From Acidisarcina sp. (GTDB lineage: Bacteria > Acidobacteriota > Blastocatellia > Pyrinomonadales > Pyrinomonadaceae), in NCBI GenBank assembly GCA_021155145.1, contig JAJNPX010000545.1, positions 1-12,323 of the forward strand: a DNA stretch of 12,323 nucleotides, given 5' to 3'. A program made the position numbers and the translations under genes. Under the pieces are notes generated by a model. The model worked only from the letters and a program-made list of their open reading frames with translations. It did not search any database and was not told where the DNA came from. The stretch's first letter is position 1. Every line of letters starts with the position of its first letter. This document shows positions 7,549 to 12,323 of this stretch, piece after piece.

Positions 7549-8409
7549 ATGCGCACGATAAAGAGGGTCGGGATCGTCGTAAAGCCCAAGAATCCGGAGG
7601 CGTTCGCCACCGCATGCGAGCTTTCCGAGTGGCTCGGGGCCAACGGGATCGAACAGGTCGGCGAGCCCTGTGTCTGGTCCGAGAATCCGGAAAATAACGA
7701 GGCCGGGGACAGCGAAATGGCTGAGCGGGCTGACCTTATCGTCGTACTCGGCGGCGATGGGACGATGATCTCGACCGCCCGTATGGTGGGCGATCATGAG
7801 GTCCTCGTGCTCGGCATCAACTACGGCAGCCTCGGTTATCTCACCGACTTTCGGATCGAAGAGATGTTTCCCGCGATCGAGGCCATCTTTCGCGGTGAGT
7901 ACGAGATCGATCCCAGAGTGATGCTTCGTGCCGAGCACTGGCGGACGGGCGAAATGCTGGCCGAGGGACGCGTCCTCAACGATGTGGTGATAAATAAGGC
8001 CGCGCTTGCACGCATCATCGAGATCGAGGTCAGCCTGAATGGCCAGTTCGTCAATTCATTCCGGGCCGACGGACTTATCGTTTCAACGCCGACCGGTTCG
8101 ACCGCGTACAATCTTTCGGCGGGCGGCCCGATTATCTATCCATCGATGAATGCGGTGGTTGTGACGCCGATCTGCCCGTTCACGCTTACCAATCGGCCGA
8201 TCGTCGTGCCGGACGATGCCGAGATCGAACTGAAGCTGATGCACGAGAACGAGGGCGTCGTACTCACCCTCGACGGCCAGATAGGCCACACCATGCAATC
8301 CGGCGACTGCGTCCGCATCCGCAAAAGCCGCACGACATTTAACCTCGTCCAACCCCAAAACCGAAACTACTTCGATGTACTTAGAAACAAACTGAAATGG
8401 GGGAGGTAG
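7549..8409 (+). CDS. nadK: NAD kinase
   Basis: NAD kinase phosphorylates NAD to NADP with ATP or polyphosphate in the cytoplasm. From the ATG at 7549 the protein has 286 residues, normal for the family, and begins with the usual strand MRTIKRVGIVVKPK. The signature motifs are all present: LIVVLGGDGTMIS with GGDGT at 68-72 (catalytic D70), LGINYGSLGYLTDF (88-101), LNDVVINK (143-150), DGLIVSTPTGSTAYNLSAGGP (174-194) and LDGQ (241-244). An ATG six bases earlier (7543) is equally possible. The frame is open back to 7345, but those 60-70 residues do not look like a NAD kinase N-terminus and lie in the divergent promoter region, so I exclude them. No clear Shine-Dalgarno site is seen. An exported-protein gene follows closely and may be cotranscribed. 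Confidence 0.93.
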   Translation: MRTIKRVGIVVKPKNPEAFATACELSEWLGANGIEQVGEPCVWSENPENNEAGDSEMAERADLIVVLGGDGTMISTARMVGDHEVLVLGINYGSLGYLTDFRIEEMFPAIEAIFRGEYEIDPRVMLRAEHWRTGEMLAEGRVLNDVVINKAALARIIEIEVSLNGQFVNSFRADGLIVSTPTGSTAYNLSAGGPIIYPSMNAVVVTPICPFTLTNRPIVVPDDAEIELKLMHENEGVVLTLDGQIGHTMQSGDCVRIRKSRTTFNLVQPQNRNYFDVLRNKLKWGR

Positions 8410-8438
8410 TTCACTTTTTTCGTGGTACACATGAGAGT

Positions 8439-8945
8439 ATGAGAAGAATGGTCCAGTTCGCATTACTACTAACTATCCTTTGTTGCCCTGCAGTCAGCTT
8501 TTCACAGTCAATGCAGGAAGTTCCTCCGCTGGCTAAAGAGGTCGAAAGGCTATTGGAAGAAAAAGAGCCGACATGGAAAGTTCAGCGACCATATATTCAG
8601 ATGAGCCCGCCGGTAATGCATCTAAAGTCGGCGGCAGAGGGCGATGTTTTGATCTACTTCTGGTTGATGGACAATGAAATTGACGTGAAGTCGGTTTTTG
8701 ATGGCCAGATAATTTCGCTTGGAAATACGCTTGGAGAAAGGAAAAAAGAGAGCAAGTTACCGGACTTGGGCGATGACAATCGTCTTATAAGTGACAGATC
8801 CGGCCGATTCGCTCACCTCATTTTTTACAAGGGAACCACATTGATCAGCATAGCGGCGCCAACTGACACAATTGCAAAAAGATTTGCGATCTACGTCGCC
8901 GAACGAGTTACACCGAGGCAAAAGACGGCCGCGTCAGGAAAGTAG
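8439..8945 (+). CDS. Small exported protein of unknown function
   Basis: I do not recognise this 168-residue protein. From the ATG at 8439 it begins MRRMVQFALLLTILCCPAVSFSQS, a good Sec signal peptide with basic, hydrophobic and polar parts and likely cleavage near the SFSQ; no proper lipobox precedes the cysteines. The mature part has a charged helix (LAKEVERLLEEKEPTWKV), then alternating strand-like segments (DVLIYFWLMDN; IDVKSVFDGQIISL; FAHLIFYKGTTLISIAAP), which suggests a small beta-rich periplasmic domain. The frame also opens at 8397 inside the nadK end, but this would put 14 residues before the signal peptide. The gene starts 29 bases after nadK and looks lower in GC than its neighbours by eye. 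Its 3' end overlaps the convergent ATL gene by 12 bases. Confidence 0.7.
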   Translation: MRRMVQFALLLTILCCPAVSFSQSMQEVPPLAKEVERLLEEKEPTWKVQRPYIQMSPPVMHLKSAAEGDVLIYFWLMDNEIDVKSVFDGQIISLGNTLGERKKESKLPDLGDDNRLISDRSGRFAHLIFYKGTTLISIAAPTDTIAKRFAIYVAERVTPRQKTAASGK

Positions 8946-9299
8946 CGAGGGCTGCTCATCTTCGACCGGCTCCATTCCGTCAGGCCACCATTCGAACTTC
9001 CGTAGGTCGCACTTGCCCTTATCGCTGAAAACCACACCTTCCTGTTCGAGCATCGACTGCTGCAAATTTACCGGTATCGTCAGCCGCCCGGTCGAGCATT
9101 TCCCCTGCGAGTTGATAACACGCTGCCACGGCACGCCTTCGCTGTCCGCCGTGTGCATCACGTAGCCGACCGTCCGCGGCGTGTAGCCCTCGCCGAGGAT
9201 CGCCGCGATCTGGCCGTATGTCATAACGCGTCCACGTGGTATCTGCCGCACGATCTCATACACGCGGGATTGATATTCTTTACTGTTGGCAAAATTCAT
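8934..9299 (-). CDS. Alkyltransferase-like protein (ATL), MGMT DNA-binding-domain family
   Basis: A 121-residue protein equal to the C-terminal DNA-binding domain of O6-alkylguanine-DNA alkyltransferase. Marks are YEIVRQIPRGRVMTYGQIAAILG (14-36), PRTVGYVMH (41-49, including the region of the arginine finger) and PWQRVINSQGKCS (57-69). In active MGMT the motif is PCHRV with a cysteine that accepts the alkyl group; here W58 stands in its place, as in ATL proteins, which bind O6-alkylguanine and flag it for nucleotide excision repair. It should therefore be non-enzymatic; this role comes from knowledge of the family. I start it at the ATG (9299) because the first family-like segment begins soon after; an in-frame GTG at 9326 would add nine residues. 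It lies 45 bases after the methyltransferase on the same strand, probably one operon. Confidence 0.87.
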   Translation of the reverse strand: MNFANSKEYQSRVYEIVRQIPRGRVMTYGQIAAILGEGYTPRTVGYVMHTADSEGVPWQRVINSQGKCSTGRLTIPVNLQQSMLEQEGVVFSDKGKCDLRKFEWWPDGMEPVEDEQPSLLS

Positions 9300-9344
9300 A
9301 TGGATCAGCCGCTTGCCTTCGCCCACCGTGTCCGTAGCCCTTAC

Positions 9345-9989
9345 TTACGTGCGGGCTGCTGACACCTTTCGACCGAAAACGAACGACAGCAATCTCGGAA
9401 TTTCCGACCGGTCGTCCTCGTCGAACCACTCATCCATCTTCACGATATTGAAACCATTCACCAAAGCCGCATTCGTGTAGTCCGTTACGTGATGTTGAAA
9501 ACACTCCAGCACCTTAAGCCCTTCGTCTGTCTCAAATCTCGCTTTGCTTCCCTTGTACTGTTTGAATGGATGAAGCTCGCAAACGTAAAAATGCCCGCCG
9601 GCGTCCAGGACCTTGGCGGCCTCGCGAAATACGTGGTCAATGTCCTCGACATGTTCGAGTATCAAACTGCAGGTAACGAGATCGACCTTGCTCGCAAATC
9701 TCCACGGCTGCCGGATATCACGCTGGCGAAATTCGACATTGGGAGCTTTCACTTTTGTTTTGGCTACGGCCTGCATCTCTTCAGAAAGATCTACCGAAAC
9801 AACCCGGTCAGCCCGATCGGCAAGCCACTGGGTATTCTTTCCCGTTCCGCTGCCGAGTTCGATCACTGACCTGAACGAGATGTCCGCAAGCACGCTCTCA
9901 CACGCGCGTTTTTCGAGATCGCGCGTCGGGTTCACGACGTCATCATACGTCGCTGACCATTTATCATAGAGTTGTTGAGTCGAACTCAT
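9345..9989 (-). CDS. Class I SAM-dependent methyltransferase
   Basis: A 214-residue protein with a Rossmann-type methyltransferase fold. Motif I is VIELGSGTGKNT (42-53), an acidic end of strand 2 is SVDLSEEM (65-72, D67), NVEFRQRDIRQPW (84-96) gives the next acidic contact, and VDLVTCSLILEHV (102-114) is motif IV. The C-terminal part (LHPFKQYKGSKARFETDEG; EWFDEDDRSEIPRLLSFVFGRK) is a recognisable conserved extension of some small-molecule methyltransferases, but I cannot name the substrate. The start ATG is overlapped by the stop codon of a cyclase-like tail (ATGA, 9986-9989), which supports this start and suggests former translational coupling. The ATL gene follows after 45 bases. Length is normal. 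Confidence 0.87.
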   Translation of the reverse strand: MSSTQQLYDKWSATYDDVVNPTRDLEKRACESVLADISFRSVIELGSGTGKNTQWLADRADRVVSVDLSEEMQAVAKTKVKAPNVEFRQRDIRQPWRFASKVDLVTCSLILEHVEDIDHVFREAAKVLDAGGHFYVCELHPFKQYKGSKARFETDEGLKVLECFQHHVTDYTNAALVNGFNIVKMDEWFDEDDRSEIPRLLSFVFGRKVSAART

Positions 9990-10036
9990 CGCTTTATCAC
10001 CACTGTCCGCGCTGGTGCTCCGTCGTCAACACCGCC
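9986..10036 (-). pseudogene. Remnant of the 3' end of a second cyclase-family gene
   Basis: Read on the - strand this stretch encodes GGVDDGAPARTVVIKR and a TGA. The intact cyclase at 11667-12299 ends GGTGDGAPARTVLMK, so 11 of 15 aligned residues are the same, most remaining changes being conservative. At DNA level a 12-base run is identical and many differences fall at third codon positions. The frame stays open back to a TGA at 10109-10111 and also spells VREV and EY, which match LREV and EY in the intact gene if about seven residues are missing. There is no complete gene. Its stop overlaps the methyltransferase start by four bases (ATGA), as in a coupled operon. I infer the tail of a lost paralogue or of the displaced original gene. 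Confidence 0.6.
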
Positions 10037-10113
10037 TGTTGATCTGACCCGATATTCAGTAACTTCCCTAACCCGCTGAACTTTCTCACTTTGAATTCCC
10101 AAATTTGATCAAG

Positions 10114-10127
10114 CAAGAAATATCTTG
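10114..10127. promoter_or_regulatory. Small inverted repeat over the -35 region of the ATPase gene
   Basis: CAAGA (10114-10118) and TCTTG (10123-10127) are reverse complements around AATA and overlap the proposed -35 box (10125-10130). It could be an operator half-site pair or chance in AT-rich DNA. Confidence 0.3.
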
Positions 10128-10152
10128 AATATTTTCTTAAATGTCATATAAT
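10125..10152 (+). promoter_or_regulatory. Sigma-70-like promoter of the AAA/DUF4143 ATPase gene
   Basis: TTGAAT at 10125-10130 (4 of 6 matches to TTGACA) and a perfect TATAAT at 10147-10152 are 16 bases apart, in an AT-rich island that is unusual for this window. Transcription would begin near 10159, downstream of the ATG codons at 10141 and 10153, which bears on the choice of start. Confidence 0.55.
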
Positions 10153-10162
10153 ATGTCATATA
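10141..10162 (+). repeat. Two tandem copies of a 12-base unit over the -10 box
   Basis: ATGTCATATA occurs at 10141-10150 and again at 10153-10162, giving a 12-base period. The first copy contains the start of the TATAAT box. A repeat with about one helical turn spacing could be paired regulator sites, but slippage in AT-rich sequence explains it equally well. Confidence 0.5.
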
Positions 10163-11655
10163 AGCATATATATTTATGCTTATCAGTCCATTATCTGGTA
10201 AATATATTGAGACGAACAGACTTAAAAAGCATCTCACAAGATCTCGTTGTCGATAGGCTACGGTTCGAAAATCCGTGGTGGACCTCAAATGTTATCAGCG
10301 ACGAGATATCTGCCATTAAGCCCAGGCCATATTTTAGTTTATTTCAGCCATTGGTCGAAGAACGAGAGGTCAAGCGGGCTGTTGTTTTGATGGGGCCAAG
10401 GCGTGTCGGGAAAACGGTTCTCATGAGCCAGAGCATTCAGGCCCTGATAACGAAAGGCACGCCGCGGCGAAAGATCGGTTTCATTAATATCGAGAATCCG
10501 ATCTATAACGGCCTGGGACTGGAGCAGCTGTTTGCGCTCGCCCGCCAGGCGGTGGCCGATAACGAGCCTCGGGATTGGTTTGTCTTTTTTGATGAGATCC
10601 AATACCTGCAAGATTGGGCCGTCCATTTGAAGGTGCTGGTCGAGAGCTATCCGGAAACTAAGTTCATCGTGTCCGGCTCAGCCTCGGCGGCGTTGAAGAT
10701 GAGCAGTACGGAAAGCGGAGCCGGGCGATTTACTGACTTTCTTCTTCCACCGTTGACATTTCAGGAGTATCTATATCTTCTTGGCCTGGACGATCTGCTC
10801 ACATCGTCGAGACTCGATTGGAGTGGGTATTCGGGTGACTTTTATTCAGCTATTGACATTTCACGGCTCAACGCACTTTTTGTGGATTATCTGAACTTCG
10901 GCGGATACCCTGAAGTGATCTTTTCAGACAAGATCCGATCCGATCCGAGCCGGTATATTCGCGGCGATATCGTTGACAAGGTCCTTCTGCGAGACCTCCC
11001 GAGCCTGTACGGGATAAGCAATGTCCAGGAACTAAATTCATTCTTTACCACCTTGGCCTACAACACTGCCCAAGAGGTCTCGTACGAGTCGCTTAGCAAT
11101 GCCTCGGGCGTAGACAAGTTCCAGCTTCGAAAGTACCTCGAGTATCTGGAATCGGCATTTCTCATCCGAAAGATACACAGGATCGACAACAACGGAAAGA
11201 GGTTTCAGCGGGCAAATTTTTTCAAGGTCTATCTGACGAACCCCTCCTTGCGCAGCGCACTTTTCTCACCTTTGTCCTCAACCGATGACCTTTTCGGCAG
11301 TTTGGTCGAAACGGCCATTTTTGCGCAATGGATGCATCGAGAATGGTTCACACCCTACTACGCAAATTGGCGACAAGGAGAGGTGGACATGGTCGGGCTG
11401 AGCCGCAAGACGCAAAAACCGATCTGGGCGATCGAGATCAAGTGGTCAAACACTCCAGCAAGAGATTCGAGAAAACTTAAAAGCTTGCTGACATTCTGCC
11501 GGACGAACAAGATCAATAGAGCAATGGTCACAACGATCGACGTCGAAATGAGAGCAGAGGTCGAAGGGGTGTTGCTTCATTTCGTACCCGCATCCAGTTA
11601 CGCATATACGGTAGGGATGAATACCCTTACCCAAAAAGCCGCCTTCATGAGCTAG
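10141..11655 (+). CDS. AAA_14 / DUF4143 family ATPase (COG1373 type)
   Basis: Up to 504 residues. The AAA_14 domain has Walker A GPRRVGKT (85-92), Walker B WFVFFDEIQ (146-154; D151, E152), an FIVSGS sensor-like strand (175-180) and the family segment GRFTDFLLPPLTFQEYL (195-211). The DUF4143 part follows (FGGYPEV; LYGISNVQELNSFF; a winged-helix-like region at 315-345), ending in a PD-(D/E)XK-like fold: GEVDMVGL with D416, then WAIEIKWS with E432 and K434. Such ATPases are common, often horizontally acquired, and mostly of unknown role; nuclease activity is only suggested by the three residues. The start is uncertain: ATG at 10141 and 10153 overlap the promoter, so TTG at 10207 may be the true start; the FENPWW family segment begins after it. 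It converges on the cyclase gene with an 11-base gap and no visible terminator. Confidence 0.85.
   Translation: MSYNMSYKHIYLCLSVHYLVNILRRTDLKSISQDLVVDRLRFENPWWTSNVISDEISAIKPRPYFSLFQPLVEEREVKRAVVLMGPRRVGKTVLMSQSIQALITKGTPRRKIGFINIENPIYNGLGLEQLFALARQAVADNEPRDWFVFFDEIQYLQDWAVHLKVLVESYPETKFIVSGSASAALKMSSTESGAGRFTDFLLPPLTFQEYLYLLGLDDLLTSSRLDWSGYSGDFYSAIDISRLNALFVDYLNFGGYPEVIFSDKIRSDPSRYIRGDIVDKVLLRDLPSLYGISNVQELNSFFTTLAYNTAQEVSYESLSNASGVDKFQLRKYLEYLESAFLIRKIHRIDNNGKRFQRANFFKVYLTNPSLRSALFSPLSSTDDLFGSLVETAIFAQWMHREWFTPYYANWRQGEVDMVGLSRKTQKPIWAIEIKWSNTPARDSRKLKSLLTFCRTNKINRAMVTTIDVEMRAEVEGVLLHFVPASSYAYTVGMNTLTQKAAFMS
10160..10183. promoter_or_regulatory. Perfect 9-base inverted repeat at the predicted transcription start, possible operator or 5' stem-loop
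   Basis: ATAAGCATA (10160-10168) and TATGCTTAT (10175-10183) are exact reverse complements around TATATT. The repeat begins eight bases after the -10 box, a usual place for a repressor operator, or it would fold at the very 5' end of the transcript. The symmetry is seen directly; the role is inferred. Confidence 0.55.
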
Positions 11656-11666
11656 TGATCAAACAG

Positions 11667-12299
11667 TCATTTCATCAGCACTGTCCGCGCCGGTGCGCCG
11701 TCGCCGGTTCCGCCGACGTATTTCAGCGGCAAGCAGATCAGTTCGTATTCTCCCGCAGCGACCTCACGCAGATCGAGGCCTTCCAGGATCACGATCTCTT
11801 TTTCGAGTAAGGTAATATGGACCGGATGCCCTTCTGCACCGGGTGCCTCGATCGAAAGATAATCGATGCCGACCAGATTAATGCCGGCGTCCGCGATCGC
11901 CTTTGCGGTTGCGGCTGTCAGGTATGTAAAATCCGTGCGAAATCCGTCTTCGGGTGTGTTCCAAAATGCCGAATTTCGGGTCTTAAAAACGATCCGCTCG
12001 ACGCCGCTGAGATCGGGCAAATGTTCGGGTCCGATCGCGATAACGTCTGCGGGAACCTCGACCACTAAGCACGGCCCGATCAACTTCTCGACGTCCAGGT
12101 CATCGACCGTTCGCGTGCCGTCGATAAAATGATTCGGTGCGTCGACGTGCGTTCCGGTATGCGCTCCAAAGCAGACATTCGAGACATTGGCCGCCGCACC
12201 TTTCGCGATCGAAACGAAAGCATCGATCTTCACCTTAGGATCGCCGTCATATATCGGCACACTCTCACTGATCGCCACCGTGACATCGTATATCGCCAT
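11667..12299 (-). CDS. Cyclase-family metal-dependent hydrolase (KynB/arylformamidase-like)
   Basis: A 210-residue protein, the usual size for the cyclase/kynurenine formamidase family. It starts MAIYDVTVAISESVPIYDGDP, as is typical, and carries the metal-binding signature HTGTHVDAPNHF (47-58; H47, H51, D53 and H57). Further family marks are VGIDYLSIEAP (143-153), H161 in GHPVHITLL and E173 in IVILEGL, followed by the closing segment TGDGAPARTVLMK. Members hydrolyse N-formyl or cyclic amides with a divalent metal in the cytoplasm; KynB splits N-formylkynurenine in tryptophan breakdown, but no other kynurenine gene is nearby, so I give no symbol. I choose the ATG at 12299; an in-frame GTG at 12317 would add six residues that do not look like the family. 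No Shine-Dalgarno site is seen before the ATG. A second, broken copy of its 3' end lies at 9986-10036. Confidence 0.87.
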   Translation of the reverse strand: MAIYDVTVAISESVPIYDGDPKVKIDAFVSIAKGAAANVSNVCFGAHTGTHVDAPNHFIDGTRTVDDLDVEKLIGPCLVVEVPADVIAIGPEHLPDLSGVERIVFKTRNSAFWNTPEDGFRTDFTYLTAATAKAIADAGINLVGIDYLSIEAPGAEGHPVHITLLEKEIVILEGLDLREVAAGEYELICLPLKYVGGTGDGAPARTVLMK

Positions 12300-12323
12300 G
12301 CAAGAAGAATAATCCACGCCCTT

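Noticed and set aside
8397..8438. Earlier start of the exported protein inside the nadK 3' end
   Set aside because: It would place 14 residues before a good signal peptide and has no ribosome site.
8439..8520. Lipoprotein signal in the exported protein because of the two cysteines
   Set aside because: The residues before the cysteines (TIL) do not fit a lipobox, and a better SPase I type site follows.
10141..10183. CRISPR-like or satellite repeat in the AT-rich stretch
   Set aside because: There are only two 12-base units with no spacers; a promoter and operator explain the stretch better.

Overview
The window reads as ordinary chromosome from a GC-rich, Gram-negative-type bacterium. Protein style (an Acidobacteriota-like PpiD/SurA chaperone, long CAT-type permease, COG1373 ATPase) and scarce Shine-Dalgarno motifs suggest Acidobacteriota, perhaps Blastocatellia. 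This is an inference from memory of protein style; the window has no rRNA or other marker gene.

Left part (1-5308), all on the + strand: the 3' end of an AGCS sodium:alanine/glycine symporter, closed by a clear intrinsic terminator at 202-230; then a promoter (-35 at 283-288, -10 at 305-310) and a transporter run made of an APC amino acid permease, a CAT-type amino acid permease and a DASS/SLC13 di/tricarboxylate transporter. A two-part palindrome of the CACAGAG type lies directly before the DASS start. Two hairpins at 5280-5334 separate the DASS gene from the convergent next gene. Together these genes import amino acids and organic acids.

Middle part (5337-9299): a membrane-anchored SurA/PpiD-type peptidyl-prolyl isomerase on the - strand, divergent from NAD kinase (nadK) on the + strand. 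nadK is followed by a small exported protein of unknown function. An alkyltransferase-like (ATL) DNA-repair protein on the - strand overlaps that gene's 3' end by 12 bases.

Right part (9345-12323): a SAM-dependent methyltransferase (- strand, probably cotranscribed with the ATL gene), an AAA_14/DUF4143 ATPase with a nuclease-like C-terminus (+ strand, own AT-rich promoter), and a KynB-like cyclase-family metal hydrolase (- strand) whose likely start lies 24 bases from the window edge.

The most unusual observation is at 9986-10036. Directly upstream of the methyltransferase, a degraded second copy of the 3' end of the cyclase gene ends in a stop codon that overlaps the methyltransferase start (ATGA). 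This suggests an ancestral cyclase-methyltransferase operon that was rearranged, with the ATPase gene now between the intact cyclase and the leftover tail. No CRISPR array, tRNA, rRNA, transposase or complete defence system was seen. I find no convincing new multi-gene system. Genes work mainly as separate units: nutrient uptake, envelope protein folding, cofactor synthesis and DNA repair.
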